64,000 bases of DNA from Oxalobacteraceae bacterium UBA6018 (GCA_002428015.1 DIZW01000110.1:1-64000), one strand, 5' to 3'. Counted from the first letter of the stretch, positions 53,882-63,238 are shown. A program made the numbers and translations. Notes: generated from the sequence alone by a model not told the origin.

Positions 53882-56800
53882 ATGCAAACATCCCAAGAAA
53901 TTTCGAACAATCCATTGCACGGTACACCTGGAGCAGCCAGTGCGGAGCCCGCGGCCAGTGCGGCCGCGCTGGCCGCCAACGGCGACTACCGCATCATCCG
54001 CCGCAACGGCGCCGTGGTGGCCTTCGAGCCGTCCAAGATCCAGGTCGCGATGACCAAGGCCTTCCTGGCCGTGCACGGCGGCGCCAGCGCCGCCTCCGCG
54101 CGCGTGCGCGAGATGGTCGAGCAGTTGACCCACAACGTGGTGGCCGCGCTGGTGCGCCGCCAGCCGTCGGGCGGCACCTTCCACATCGAGGACGTGCAGG
54201 ACCAGGTCGAACTGTCGCTGATGCGCTCGGGCGAGCACGACGTCGCGCGCGCCTACGTGCTGTACCGCGCCAAGCACATGGAAGAGCGCCGCAAGCAGAA
54301 GGAAGCCCAGGGCACGACCGACGTCGCCGCCCCGCAGATCCACGTCACCGACAACGGCGCGCGCCGCCCGCTCGACATGAACGAGGTGCGCGACCTGATC
54401 AACGCCGCCTGCGTCGGCCTGGAAAAGCACGTCGACGCCGACGCCATCCTGGCCGAGACGGTCAAGAACCTGTACGACGGCGTGCCGGTCGAGGAACTGC
54501 ACAAGTCGGCCATCCTGGCCGCGCGCGCGCTGATGGAGAAAGATCCGGCCTACTCCCAGGTGACGGCGCGCATCCTGCTGCACACCATCCGCAAGGAGGT
54601 GTTCGCCCAGGAGGTGCCGCAGGCGAAAGCGGCCGCACACTATATAGAGTACTTCCCGCGCTACATCGCCAAGGGCATCGAGAACGAGCTGCTGGACCCG
54701 GTCCTGGCCAGCTTCGACCTGGCCAAGCTGGCCAAGGCCCTGGTGGCCGACCGCGACCTTCAGTTCGGCTACATCGGCCTGCAGACCCTGTACGACCGCT
54801 ACTTCCTGCACGTGCGCGAGGTGCGCATCGAGATGCCGCAGGCGTTCTACATGCGGGTGGCGATGGGCCTGTCCCTGCGCGAGGAAAACCGCGAGGCGCG
54901 CGCGATCGAGTTCTACAACCTGCTGTCGAGCTTTGACTTCATGAGCTCGACCCCGACCCTGTTCAACGCCGGCACCCTGCGCTCGCAGCTGTCCTCGTGC
55001 TACCTGACCACGGTCTCGGACGACCTGGAAGGCATCTACGACGCGATCAAGGAGAACGCCCTGCTGGCCAAGTACGCCGGCGGCCTGGGCAACGACTGGA
55101 CCCCGGTGCGCGCCCTCGGCGCCCACATCAAGGGCACCAACGGCAAGTCGCAAGGCGTGGTGCCGTTCCTGAAAGTGGTCAACGACACCGCCGTGGCGGT
55201 CAACCAGGGCGGCAAGCGCAAGGGCGCGGTGTGCGCCTACCTGGAGACCTGGCACCTGGACATCGAGGAATTCCTGGACCTGCGCAAGAACACCGGCGAC
55301 GACCGCCGCCGCACCCACGACATGAACACGGCCAACTGGATTCCCGACCTGTTCATGAAGCGCGTGATGGAAAAGGGCGACTGGACCCTGTTTTCGCCCA
55401 GCGAAGCGCCGGATCTGCACGACAAGGTCGGCAAGGCCTTCGAACTCGCTTACACGGGCTACGAGGCGCGCGCCGCCGCCGGCGACATCCGCGTGTTCAA
55501 GAAGGTCGCCGCGCTCGACCTGTGGCGCAAGATGCTGTCGATGCTGTTCGAGACCGGCCACCCGTGGATCACCTTCAAGGACCCGTGCAACATCCGCTCG
55601 CCCCAGCAGCACGTGGGCGTGGTGCACAGCTCGAACCTGTGCACCGAGATCACGCTCAACACCAACGAGTCGGAGATCGCGGTCTGCAACCTCGGTTCGG
55701 TCAACCTGCCGGCCCACATGAAAGAGGGCAAGCTGGACCCGGTCAAGCTGCAAAAGACCGTGCGCACGGCCATGCGCATGCTCGACAATGTGATCGACAT
55801 TAACTATTACGCGGTCGACAAGGCGCGCAACTCGAACTTCCGCCACCGTCCGGTCGGCCTGGGCATCATGGGTTTCCAGGACTGCCTGCACATGATGCGG
55901 GTGCCGTACTCGTCGATGCAGGCGGTGGAGTTCGCCGACCGCTCGATGGAGTCGGTGTGCTACTACGCCTACCTGGCCTCGACCGAGCTGGCCGAGGAAC
56001 GCGGCCGCTACGAGTCCTACAGCGGCTCGCTGTGGGACCGCGGCATCCTGCCCCAGGATTCGGTCAAGCTGCTGGCCGACGAGCGCGGCGGCTACCTGGA
56101 GGTGGACGCCAGCGAAAGCATGGACTGGAAGGTGGTGCGCGAGCGCATCAAGCAGTTCGGCATGCGCAACTCGAACTGCGTGGCGATCGCCCCGACGGCG
56201 ACAATCTCGAATATCATCGGCGTGTCGGCCTGCATCGAACCGACCTTCCAGAACCTGTACGTGAAGTCCAACCTGTCCGGCGAATTTACCGAAATCAATG
56301 CCTACCTGGTGCGCGACCTCAAGGCGCGCGACCTGTGGGACGAGGTGATGATCTCCGACCTGAAGTACTTCGACGGCTCGCTGGCCAAGATCGACCGCAT
56401 CCCGCAAGACCTGCGCGAGATCTACGCCACCGCCTTCGAGGTGTCGCCGAGCTGGCTGGTGGAGGCGGCCTCGCGGCGCCAGAAGTGGATCGACCAGGCC
56501 CAGTCGCTGAACATCTACATGGCCGGCGCCTCGGGCAAGAAGCTCGACGAGACCTACAAGCTGGCCTGGCTGCGCGGCCTGAAGACCACCTACTACCTGC
56601 GCACCGTCGCCGCCACGCACATGGAGAAGTCGACCTCCAAAACCGGCGCGCTGAACGCGGTGGCGGTCGACGGCGGCATGTCGGCCAGCGCGGTGGCGGC
56701 GGCCGCGGCGGCGACACCGGCGGCGGCCGCCGCCGACGGCGCGGCCTGCTACCTGCGTCCGGGCGACGACGGTTTCGAGGAATGCGAAGCCTGCCAATAA
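53882..56800 (+). CDS. nrdA: Ribonucleoside-diphosphate reductase subunit alpha (class Ia)
   Basis: The catalytic subunit of class Ia ribonucleotide reductase, 972 residues. Residues about 35-135 form an ATP-cone ('RRNGAVVAFEPSKIQVAMTKAF' in pattern), and a second, cone-like segment follows at about 150-230 ('MNEVRDLINAACVGLEKHVD'), probably for dATP feedback control. Active-site cysteines appear in 'LSSCYLTTV', 'SSNLCTEITLN' and 'EIAVCNLGSVNL'; the C-terminal redox pair is 'EECEACQ'. A strong ribosome-binding site (aggagg) stands before the ATG. The 5' leader from the mapped promoter is about 250 bases. nrdB follows after 108 bp. Confidence 0.97.
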   Translation: MQTSQEISNNPLHGTPGAASAEPAASAAALAANGDYRIIRRNGAVVAFEPSKIQVAMTKAFLAVHGGASAASARVREMVEQLTHNVVAALVRRQPSGGTFHIEDVQDQVELSLMRSGEHDVARAYVLYRAKHMEERRKQKEAQGTTDVAAPQIHVTDNGARRPLDMNEVRDLINAACVGLEKHVDADAILAETVKNLYDGVPVEELHKSAILAARALMEKDPAYSQVTARILLHTIRKEVFAQEVPQAKAAAHYIEYFPRYIAKGIENELLDPVLASFDLAKLAKALVADRDLQFGYIGLQTLYDRYFLHVREVRIEMPQAFYMRVAMGLSLREENREARAIEFYNLLSSFDFMSSTPTLFNAGTLRSQLSSCYLTTVSDDLEGIYDAIKENALLAKYAGGLGNDWTPVRALGAHIKGTNGKSQGVVPFLKVVNDTAVAVNQGGKRKGAVCAYLETWHLDIEEFLDLRKNTGDDRRRTHDMNTANWIPDLFMKRVMEKGDWTLFSPSEAPDLHDKVGKAFELAYTGYEARAAAGDIRVFKKVAALDLWRKMLSMLFETGHPWITFKDPCNIRSPQQHVGVVHSSNLCTEITLNTNESEIAVCNLGSVNLPAHMKEGKLDPVKLQKTVRTAMRMLDNVIDINYYAVDKARNSNFRHRPVGLGIMGFQDCLHMMRVPYSSMQAVEFADRSMESVCYYAYLASTELAEERGRYESYSGSLWDRGILPQDSVKLLADERGGYLEVDASESMDWKVVRERIKQFGMRNSNCVAIAPTATISNIIGVSACIEPTFQNLYVKSNLSGEFTEINAYLVRDLKARDLWDEVMISDLKYFDGSLAKIDRIPQDLREIYATAFEVSPSWLVEAASRRQKWIDQAQSLNIYMAGASGKKLDETYKLAWLRGLKTTYYLRTVAATHMEKSTSKTGALNAVAVDGGMSASAVAAAAAATPAAAAADGAACYLRPGDDGFEECEACQ

Positions 56801-56908
56801 GCCGGCGCGGACCGCGCAGCGAAGCGGCCGGCTCCAGGCCGCCAACACATACGGTCGTTTCCGCCGACGCGGGAACGACGCTAATCGATAGAACAAGAGG
56901 AAACGACT

Positions 56909-58024
56909 ATGCTGTCATGGGATGACGAAACCAGCGCGCCAGCCGCGCCGCCAGCGGTGCCGATGGGCGCCGCCACTGAACCGGCCGCACCGGCCTCCGC
57001 CGTCGCCAAGCGCGTCAGCGCCGACGACAAGCGCATCATCAACGGCAAGACCGACGTCAACCAGCTGGTCCCGTTCAAATACAAATGGGCGTGGGATAAA
57101 TATCTGGCCGGTTGCGCGAATCACTGGATGCCGCAAGAGGTCAACATGCAGCGCGACATCGAGTTGTGGAAAAATCCCAACGGTTTGACCGACGACGAGC
57201 GTCGCCTCGTCAAGCGCAACCTGGGCTTCTTCGTGACCGCCGATTCGCTCGCCGCCAACAACATCGTGCTCGGCACTTACCGCCACATCACGGCGCCCGA
57301 ATGCCGCCAATATCTGCTGCGCCAGGCCTTCGAAGAGGCGATCCACACCCACGCTTATCAGTACATCGTGGAGTCTTTGGGGCTCGATGAAGGCGAGATT
57401 TTCAACGCCTACAACGAGGTCGCGTCGATCCGCGACAAGGACGAATTCCTGATTCCGTTCATCGATACGCTGACCGATCCGGCCTTCCAGACCGGCACCG
57501 TGGAGAACGATCAGAAGCTGTTGAAGTCGCTGATCGTGTTCGCCTGCCTGATGGAAGGCCTGTTCTTTTACGTCGGATTTACCCAGATTCTGGCGCTCGG
57601 ACGGCAGAACAAAATGATGGGCGCGGCCGAGCAGTATCAGTACATTTTGCGTGACGAATCAATGCATTGCAATTTCGGGATCGACCTGATCAACACCATC
57701 AAGATGGAAAATCCGCTGCTGTGGACCGCCGCTTTCCGCGAGGAGATCAAGGTGCTGTTCGCCAAGGCCGTGGAGCTCGAATACGCGTACGCCGAGGACA
57801 CCATGCCGCGCGGTGTGCTCGGTCTGAACGCGACCATGTTCAAGGGTTATCTGCGCTTCATCGCCAACCGCCGCGCCACCCAGATCGGCCTCGAGCCGCT
57901 GTTCGCGCAGGAGGAAAATCCGTTCCCATGGATGAGTGAAATGATCGACCTGAAAAAGGAGCGCAACTTCTTCGAGACGCGCGTGACCGAGTACCAAACC
58001 GGTGGCGCATTGAACTGGGAATAG
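56909..58024 (+). CDS. nrdB: Ribonucleoside-diphosphate reductase subunit beta (class Ia)
   Basis: The radical-carrying subunit, 371 residues. Di-iron ligands and the radical tyrosine are visible in 'FEEAIHTHAYQYI' (Glu143, His146, Tyr150, in the spacing of E. coli Glu115/His118/Tyr122) and in 'LGFFVTADSLAANN' and 'RDESMHCNFGIDLINT'. The Tyr is present, so it is not an Ic-type (Mn/Fe, Phe) enzyme. The first 40 residues are an Ala/Pro-rich extension found in many betaproteobacterial NrdB. The C-terminus 'EYQTGGALNWE' should bind NrdA. An aagagg site precedes the ATG at 56909. Confidence 0.97.
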   Translation: MLSWDDETSAPAAPPAVPMGAATEPAAPASAVAKRVSADDKRIINGKTDVNQLVPFKYKWAWDKYLAGCANHWMPQEVNMQRDIELWKNPNGLTDDERRLVKRNLGFFVTADSLAANNIVLGTYRHITAPECRQYLLRQAFEEAIHTHAYQYIVESLGLDEGEIFNAYNEVASIRDKDEFLIPFIDTLTDPAFQTGTVENDQKLLKSLIVFACLMEGLFFYVGFTQILALGRQNKMMGAAEQYQYILRDESMHCNFGIDLINTIKMENPLLWTAAFREEIKVLFAKAVELEYAYAEDTMPRGVLGLNATMFKGYLRFIANRRATQIGLEPLFAQEENPFPWMSEMIDLKKERNFFETRVTEYQTGGALNWE

Positions 58025-58570
58025 GCGATTTTTCAAACGCGATCGAACGCATATCGAAACGCGCGCCGCGCACGGCGCGCGTCCCACGAAAAAAAAGTTA
58101 TGCGAAATGCGGTGTGCAGGTTGCGCACTGACAAGGTTTTCGTGTACTTTACGTGATTGAATTTGTCAAAACGTGAACGCGATGATGTGAGACGCGCGCG
58201 GCAGACAAAAAAGATCAAAAAATGGGACGCTGATTCAAACAGATATGCGCTTAAACTTCCGCAAAAGCCAAAGCCGCACTGCCTGATCCTGTTCAGGCAT
58301 GGCGGCTTTTTCTTTTCAGGTTGATGCAAGTGGGTGATGTGAACAGCGCACTGGAACACCGAATTCGTCGGTGCTGAAGAATCAGCGCCGGCCTAAGCTG
58401 AACCGCTGCGACGTACGAACAAGTGCAGCGCTTCGGCTGGTGACCGAATTCATTAGCATAAACACGAACAGGTTTGTGCCGATGAATAATTCGCCTGACC
58501 TTGTTACGGGTCGGCGGGTTTTAAATCTTGTAGCGTGATTTTTTCCCATCGCAGATGAAGGAGAACCCAA
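58025..58570. other. Intergenic region between nrdB and the histone H1-like gene
   Basis: 546 bases without a recognisable gene on either strand. It contains the terminator at 58271-58317, a small hairpin CACCGA-ATTCG-TCGGTG near 58355-58371, and an AT-rich stretch before the H1-like gene that probably holds its promoter. The 240 bases after nrdB are AT-richer than the genes and show no RNA-gene structure that I can name. Confidence 0.6.
58271..58317 (+). terminator. Rho-independent terminator downstream of nrdB
   Basis: AAGCCGCACTGCCTGA (58271-58286) pairs with TCAGGCATGGCGGCTT (58293-58308) at 14 of 16 positions, followed by TTTTTCTTTT. It is 247 bases beyond the nrdB stop, so it may end either the nrdAB transcript or an unannotated small RNA in the gap. 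Confidence 0.8.
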
Positions 58571-59509
58571 ATGGCAACAGCCGCTAAGAAACCAGCAGTA
58601 AAGAAGCCAGCCGCGAAAGCCGCTGCCGCTACGAAACCGGAAGCGAAGAAAGTCGCCGCCAAGCCAGCAGCGAAGGCAGCCGCCAAGCCAGCAGCAAAGC
58701 CGGCAGCGAAGAAGGCAGCAGCCAAGCCAGCAGCGAAGAAGGCAGCAGCAAAGCCAGCAGCGAAGAAGGCCGCAGCCAAGCCAGCAGCCAAGAAAGTAGC
58801 AGCCAAGGCAGCAGCCAAGCCAGCAGCGAAAAAAGCTGCAGCCAAGCCAGTAGCGAAGAAAGCAGCAGCCAAGCCAGCAGCCAAGAAAGTCGCAGCGAAA
58901 GCAGCGGCCAAGCCGGCAGCGAAAAAAGCCGCAGCCAAGCCAGCAGCGAAAAAGGCGGCAGCCAAGCCAGCAGCGAAAAAGGTAGCAGCGAAAGCGGCAG
59001 CCAAGCCAGCGGCGAAGAAGGTTGCAGCGAAAGCGGCGGCCAAGCCAGCAGCGAAGAAAGCCGCAGCCAAGCCAGCAGCGAAGAAAGCCGCAGCAAAGCC
59101 AGCAGCCAAGGCCGCAGTGAAGAAACCAGCAGCAACCAAGGTGGCAGCTAAAGCACCAACTAAAGCAGCAGCAAAGCCAGCAGCGAAAGCAGCAGCAAAG
59201 CCAGCAGCAAAAAAGGTGGCGGCTCAGCCAGCAGCAAAAAAGCCCGTTAAGGCTGCGGCCAAGCCAGCAGCCAAGCCAGCGGCGGCACCTGCTCCAGTCG
59301 CAGCAGCCAAGCCAGCGGCCAAGCCAGTAGCCAAGAAGGCCGCTGCACCGAAGAAGGCGGCAGCGCCTAAGGCGGAAGCAGCCAAGCCAATGGCAGCGGC
59401 AACCCCAGCGGCAGCACCGGCACCGGCACCCGCCGCGCCAGCGCCTGCGGCAAAAACGGTGTTGGCACCGGCAGCAGCATGGCCTTTCCCGACCAGCAGC
59501 CGTCCGTAA
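58571..59509 (+). CDS. Histone H1-like DNA-binding protein, highly repetitive
   Basis: A 312-residue protein made almost only of Ala, Lys and Pro, in tandem units of the type KPAAKKAAA and KPAAKKVAAKAA, resembling the C-terminal domain of eukaryotic H1 and the bacterial H1-like proteins of Bordetella and Chlamydia (Hc2). Positive charge is dense through residues 1-250; the last 60 residues are Ala/Pro-rich and less charged, ending 'WPFPTSSRP'. At DNA level the units repeat with few synonymous changes, so length may vary by slippage. A strong aaggag site precedes the ATG, and a perfect terminator follows. Nucleoid compaction is the likely role. Confidence 0.85.
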   Translation: MATAAKKPAVKKPAAKAAAATKPEAKKVAAKPAAKAAAKPAAKPAAKKAAAKPAAKKAAAKPAAKKAAAKPAAKKVAAKAAAKPAAKKAAAKPVAKKAAAKPAAKKVAAKAAAKPAAKKAAAKPAAKKAAAKPAAKKVAAKAAAKPAAKKVAAKAAAKPAAKKAAAKPAAKKAAAKPAAKAAVKKPAATKVAAKAPTKAAAKPAAKAAAKPAAKKVAAQPAAKKPVKAAAKPAAKPAAAPAPVAAAKPAAKPVAKKAAAPKKAAAPKAEAAKPMAAATPAAAPAPAPAAPAPAAKTVLAPAAAWPFPTSSRP

Positions 59510-59538
59510 TAGCCAGCTGGGCCTGGATCAGGCAAAAT

Positions 59539-59575
59539 ACCGCTGTGTGATTCGCTCACACAGCGGTTTTTTTTT
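59539..59575 (+). terminator. Rho-independent terminator after the H1-like gene
   Basis: ACCGCTGTGTGA (59539-59550) and TCACACAGCGGT (59556-59567) pair perfectly around a five-base loop and run into nine T (59567-59575). The yggT ribosome-binding site follows at once, so yggT transcription must come from read-through or from a promoter within the H1-like gene end. Confidence 0.92.
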
Positions 59576-59586
59576 AAGGAGTCCAC

Positions 59587-60117
59587 GTGCTCAGTATTCT
59601 TCAGTTGATCGTCGACACCGTCGCCACCATCCTTGGCGGGGTGCTGCTGCTGCGTTTCTGGATGCAGGCTATCCGCGTGCGTCCGCCGGCATCGGTGGCG
59701 CAATTTACCTTCACCTTGTCGGACTGGCTGGTGCGCCCCTTGCGGCGCCTGGTGCCCGGCGTGGGCGGCTACGACTGGGCCAGCCTGATCGGCGCCTTCC
59801 TGGTGGTCATGCTGGCCACCTCGATCTACTTCCTGCAGGGAATGGACGGCCAGACCGTGTTCCTGATGGCCCTGCATCGCTTTCTCACCTGGATCATCTA
59901 CGGTTTCATCTCGCTGCTGATCGTCGAGGCGGTGTTTAGCTGGATCAATCCGCATGCGCCGCTGGCGCCCTTCGTGCGCGCGCTCAACGACCCTCTGCTG
60001 CGTCCGCTGCGGCGCGTGGTGCCGCTGGTCGGCGGGCTCGACCTGTCGCTGCTGGTGGCCTTGATCCTGCTGCAGATCGCGCAACTGGTGCTGGGCATGG
60101 TCTTCGGCTACCGATGA
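59587..60117 (+). CDS. YggT family membrane protein
   Basis: A 176-residue inner-membrane protein with two YGGT repeats, each of a pair of hydrophobic helices (residues about 1-25 and 60-85; 95-120 and 150-175). The repeats share the motif 'DWLVRPLRRLVPG.GG.DWASLI' and 'DPLLRPLRRVVPLVGGLDLSLLV'. YggT relatives (YlmG, CCB3) are linked to cell division and osmotic or cofactor processes. The start is a GTG at 59587 after an aaggag site. Its stop overlaps the start of yggU (ATGA), the usual pairing. Confidence 0.92.
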   Translation: MLSILQLIVDTVATILGGVLLLRFWMQAIRVRPPASVAQFTFTLSDWLVRPLRRLVPGVGGYDWASLIGAFLVVMLATSIYFLQGMDGQTVFLMALHRFLTWIIYGFISLLIVEAVFSWINPHAPLAPFVRALNDPLLRPLRRVVPLVGGLDLSLLVALILLQIAQLVLGMVFGYR

Positions 60118-60422
60118 GCCATGCGTGGTGTGTGGCGCGGCCTGGCGGCCTGCGGCTGGCGGTGCAGATCACGCCCAACGCCAGGAAGACTGAAGTCATC
60201 GGCGTGCTGGACGACGCCCTCAAGCTCAAGCTGCAAGCCCAGCCGATCGAAGGCAAGGCCAACGACGCGCTGGTCAAATTTCTCGCCAAGACCCTGGCGG
60301 TGCCGCGTGGCGCCGTCACCATCACCCACGGCCATACCAGCAAGCGCAAGCTGATCGAGATCGCCGCGCCGGCCCTGACGTGCGCCCAGGTGGCGCAGCG
60401 GCTGCTGGGCGGGGAGGCCTAG
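60114..60422 (+). CDS. DUF167/YggU family protein
   Basis: A 102-residue cytosolic protein of the DUF167 (YggU) family, function unknown. It shows 'GLRLAVQITPNARKTEVIGVLDDALKLKLQAQPIEGKANDALVKFLAKTLAVPRGAVTITHGHTSKRKLIEI' in pattern, with the conserved 'PIEGKAN' and 'G.TSR.K' motifs. The ATG overlaps the yggT stop. It is usually the second gene of the yggT-yggU pair, as here. It is followed by a run of 10-bp repeats. Confidence 0.92.
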   Translation: MSHAWCVARPGGLRLAVQITPNARKTEVIGVLDDALKLKLQAQPIEGKANDALVKFLAKTLAVPRGAVTITHGHTSKRKLIEIAAPALTCAQVAQRLLGGEA

Positions 60423-60440
60423 CAGCCGCCTGCCCGGGGA

Positions 60441-60481
60441 CGGGCTCAGGCGGGCTCAGGAGGGCTCAGGCCGGGCTCAGG
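60441..60481. repeat. Short tandem repeat, four copies of a GGGCTCAGG unit
   Basis: Bases 60441-60481 are four nearly perfect copies of a 10-base unit (CGGGCTCAGG), the third with A for C and the fourth shifted by one base. It lies between the convergent yggU and PfkB-kinase genes; this is likely slippage-derived. Confidence 0.75.
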
Positions 60482-60525
60482 AAGCGCATGGAGCGCGCCG
60501 GCGGCGCCGCCTTGAAGCGGCTGGA

Positions 60526-61464
60526 TCAGTAGCGGTAGCCGAATTCGGTCTCGAACCGGTCGGCGATCTGGGCCGCGGTGGCCACGTGGTTCTGGCCGCC
60601 CGCCGAGGCGATCTTGAGCGCGCCCATGAGGCTGGCCAGGCGGCCCGTGGTGGGCCAGTCGAAGCCGTTGGCGATACCGTACAGCAGGCCGGCGCGGAAG
60701 GCGTCACCGCAGCCGGTGGGGTCGACCACGGCCGCTGCCTTGACGCACGGAATGACGTGGCGCTCGCCGTTGGCGTAGATCTCGGACCCCTTTTCGCCGC
60801 GCGTGACGATCAGCGCCTCCAGGCGGCCGGCGATGTCGGGCAGGGTCAGGCCGGTGCGGTCCATCAGCATTTCGAATTCGTAGTCGTTGGCGGCGACGTA
60901 GGTGGCTTCGTTGATCAGCTCGATGAGCTCGGCGCCGCTGAACATAGGCAGCTGCTGGCCCGGGTCGAACATGAAGGGCACGTTGTTGCCGGCGCAGTCG
61001 CGCGCGTGCTTGAGCATGCCTTCGCGGCCGTCCGGGGCGATGATCGCCAGGCGCAGCGGCGCGTGGTCGGCCACGTTGTTCTCGTGCGAGTATTCCATCG
61101 CGCCGGGGTGGAAGGCGTTGATCTGGTTGTTGTCCAGGTCGGCCGTGACGAAGCACTGCGCGGTGTAGGCGTGGGCGATCTTGCGGATGGCGCGCGTGGA
61201 AATGCCGAGCGTCTCGAAGCGCTGCAGGTATTCCCCGCCGTCCTGGCCGATGGTGGCCATGATCAACGGGTCGCCGCCGAGCATGTTGAGGTTGTAGGCG
61301 ATGTTGGCCGAGCAGCCGCCGTATTCGGTGCGCAGGGTAGGCACCAGGAACGACACGTTGACCTTGTGCAGCTGGTCAGCCAGCAGCGTCTCACCGAAGC
61401 GGCCTTTGTACTGCATGATTTTGTCGAATGCGAGCGAGCCGCAGATCAGGGTGGTCTTGGTCAT
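60526..61464 (-). CDS. PfkB family carbohydrate/adenosine kinase
   Basis: A 312-residue sugar/nucleoside kinase of the PfkB (ribokinase) family. 'YGGCSANIAYNLNMLGGDPLIMATIGQDG' has the substrate-binding glycines and the 'GNxA'-like motif, and the ATP-site signature 'DPTGCGDAFRAGLLYGI' carries the catalytic Asp. This close variant is commonly annotated as carbohydrate or adenosine kinase in betaproteobacteria, where it lies next to a DUF3426 gene and prmA. The substrate cannot be fixed from sequence. The start is eight bases after the stop of the DUF3426 gene. Confidence 0.9.
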   Translation of the reverse strand: MTKTTLICGSLAFDKIMQYKGRFGETLLADQLHKVNVSFLVPTLRTEYGGCSANIAYNLNMLGGDPLIMATIGQDGGEYLQRFETLGISTRAIRKIAHAYTAQCFVTADLDNNQINAFHPGAMEYSHENNVADHAPLRLAIIAPDGREGMLKHARDCAGNNVPFMFDPGQQLPMFSGAELIELINEATYVAANDYEFEMLMDRTGLTLPDIAGRLEALIVTRGEKGSEIYANGERHVIPCVKAAAVVDPTGCGDAFRAGLLYGIANGFDWPTTGRLASLMGALKIASAGGQNHVATAAQIADRFETEFGYRY

Positions 61465-61471
61465 GATGGCC

Positions 61472-63238
61472 TTAAGGATAGAAAACGGCGATGTGGTAGC
61501 CGGATGCTTTGAGTTGTTTGAGTTCGAAATAGAGCTTGACCGGTTGTTCGGAGCGCCCGCCGAAGCCCTTTGCGGGGCTTACGCCGGGCGGCAGGTAGTC
61601 GGCCGGGGTGAACACGCGGCGCAGCAGCGGCTTGTCGCTGGCGTCGGTGAGTTCCAGTTCAATATTAGGCCAGGTCTGGGTCAGCGCGCTTTGATTGCGC
61701 AATAGCGTCACGAGCGAAAACGTGTTGGCGCCTATCGTTTGCAGTTCGCCGGTCTCGATGCTCAGCGCCTCGATCTGGGCCGGCAGCTCGAGACGGCAGC
61801 CGATCGCGCCGCAGACGCTGGCGATGGCCGGGTTCAGGCCGGGGAAGCGGGCCACCAGCACGTTGCGGAAGGTGGTCACGCCCTGCAGCAAGAGCGTGAG
61901 CACCAGCAGCGCCGAACCGGCCATCATGGCGATGCGGCGCTTGTGTCCGACGCGCTCGAGCTCGCGGCCGCGCCGCACGAACTCCGGCTCGTCCGGCTCC
62001 GGCTCGGCCGCGGGCGGCTCCGGTTCCGCGATTTTCGGCGCGGGCGTTTTTTGCTTCGGCGACCGGGTTTTCTTCGGGCTAGGCGGCGCGGGCGCCTCGG
62101 TGGGCGCCTCATCCGCCACGGCCGCTTGACGCAGCAGCGGAAGCGGGCCGTGTTCAATGTCGATCACCGGCGCGGGCGCGGGCGGCAGCTCGTTGGGCAC
62201 GGGGACGGTGGCCAGTTCCTCGTCGGCGGCGTAGGCAGGCAAGGGTTCGGCCGTCGTTTCCAGCACCGCTGTGTCTTCGGGCACGGCGGTTTCGAGCGGT
62301 GCCGATTCAGGCTCGGGCGCAGCTTCTTGAGCAGCTTGGGGTTCGGTCTCCGGCTTGGGCTGTGCCATCGATTCCAGATCCGCATCGAACTCAGACGGCG
62401 ATTGCGGCTCGGGCGCAGCTTCAGGTACGGGTGGACGTTCGGGTTCAGATTCGGGTTCGGGTTCGAATTCGGGCTCAGCCTCCGGCTCGGGCACAAGCTC
62501 CGGCTCCGGCACGGCTGCGACCGGCGCCTGGGCCTTGGGCAGGATGCCGAACGGGTCGAAGGTGGTGTCGAAGTCGAGCGTGTAGACCGGTTCTTCCTCG
62601 GCCTGCTGCTGGCGCGCGTCGATCGCGGCCACTTCGGCGTCGAACGCCGCGCTGGCGGAGGCTTCCGCAGCGTCATCCAGGACCGGTTCGGCCGGGGTGT
62701 CGGTTGGCTCTTCGGCTAGCTCCTGCGCCGGTTCTTCGTCGAGTTCCTTTGCCGGCTCTTCGTCGCGTTCAGCGGGCGCTAGCTCGGCCAATTGCTCGGC
62801 GGATTCTTCGTCGAGTCCCGCGGCCGGTTGCTCGGCCAGTTCTTCGACCAGGTCTTCGTTGAGTTGGGTGGGTGCTTGTTCGGCCAGTTCGTCGACCGAT
62901 TCCACGCCGCGTTCACCGGCCGGGTGCTCGGCCACCTCCTCGGCCGACGCTTCGACCAGCTGCTCGGTTGCTTGTTCGGCCAGTTCGTGAGCCGGTGCTT
63001 CGTCCAGCTGCCCGGCCGCTTGTTCGGCCAGTTCGTCGCGAACTTCGTTGCCAAGCTCGTCGCTCAACGCGGGCGTGGACACTGGACGCGGCGGCGCGTC
63101 CAGGTCGATCAGGGCGGAATTTCCATCGAAGACTTCATTGCAGGCGCCGCAGCGCACTATGCCCCCCCGTAACTTCAACTGGTCCGCCGCGACCCGGAAG
63201 GTCGTGTGGCAGTGGGGGCATTGAGTGGCGAGCGCCAT
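61472..63238 (-). CDS. DUF3426 zinc-ribbon membrane protein with a long acidic repeat region
   Basis: A 588-residue protein. Residues 1-40 are an MJ0042-type zinc ribbon ('CPHCHTTFRV' and 'VRCGACNEVFDG'). Residues about 50-400 are a Glu/Ala/Pro-rich region with repeating units such as ELAEQ..E and EP.PEPE. One hydrophobic helix ('IAMMAGSALLVLTLLLQGV') follows at about 440, and the DUF3426 domain closes the protein ('GFGGRSEQPVKLYFELKQL'). Function is unknown. The ATG at 63238 is four bases after the prmA stop, so it is co-transcribed with prmA. The acidic spacer is unusually long for the family. Confidence 0.88.
   Translation of the reverse strand: MALATQCPHCHTTFRVAADQLKLRGGIVRCGACNEVFDGNSALIDLDAPPRPVSTPALSDELGNEVRDELAEQAAGQLDEAPAHELAEQATEQLVEASAEEVAEHPAGERGVESVDELAEQAPTQLNEDLVEELAEQPAAGLDEESAEQLAELAPAERDEEPAKELDEEPAQELAEEPTDTPAEPVLDDAAEASASAAFDAEVAAIDARQQQAEEEPVYTLDFDTTFDPFGILPKAQAPVAAVPEPELVPEPEAEPEFEPEPESEPERPPVPEAAPEPQSPSEFDADLESMAQPKPETEPQAAQEAAPEPESAPLETAVPEDTAVLETTAEPLPAYAADEELATVPVPNELPPAPAPVIDIEHGPLPLLRQAAVADEAPTEAPAPPSPKKTRSPKQKTPAPKIAEPEPPAAEPEPDEPEFVRRGRELERVGHKRRIAMMAGSALLVLTLLLQGVTTFRNVLVARFPGLNPAIASVCGAIGCRLELPAQIEALSIETGELQTIGANTFSLVTLLRNQSALTQTWPNIELELTDASDKPLLRRVFTPADYLPPGVSPAKGFGGRSEQPVKLYFELKQLKASGYHIAVFYP

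Noticed and set aside
53861..56896. A 1011-codon antisense open frame opposite nrdA
   Set aside because: nrdA is unambiguous, and the antisense product is Val/His/Gln/Arg-rich with no family.
58571..59270. The H1-like repeat as a CRISPR array or satellite
   Set aside because: The units are contiguous, codon-phased and translated with a ribosome-binding site and terminator; there are no unique spacers.
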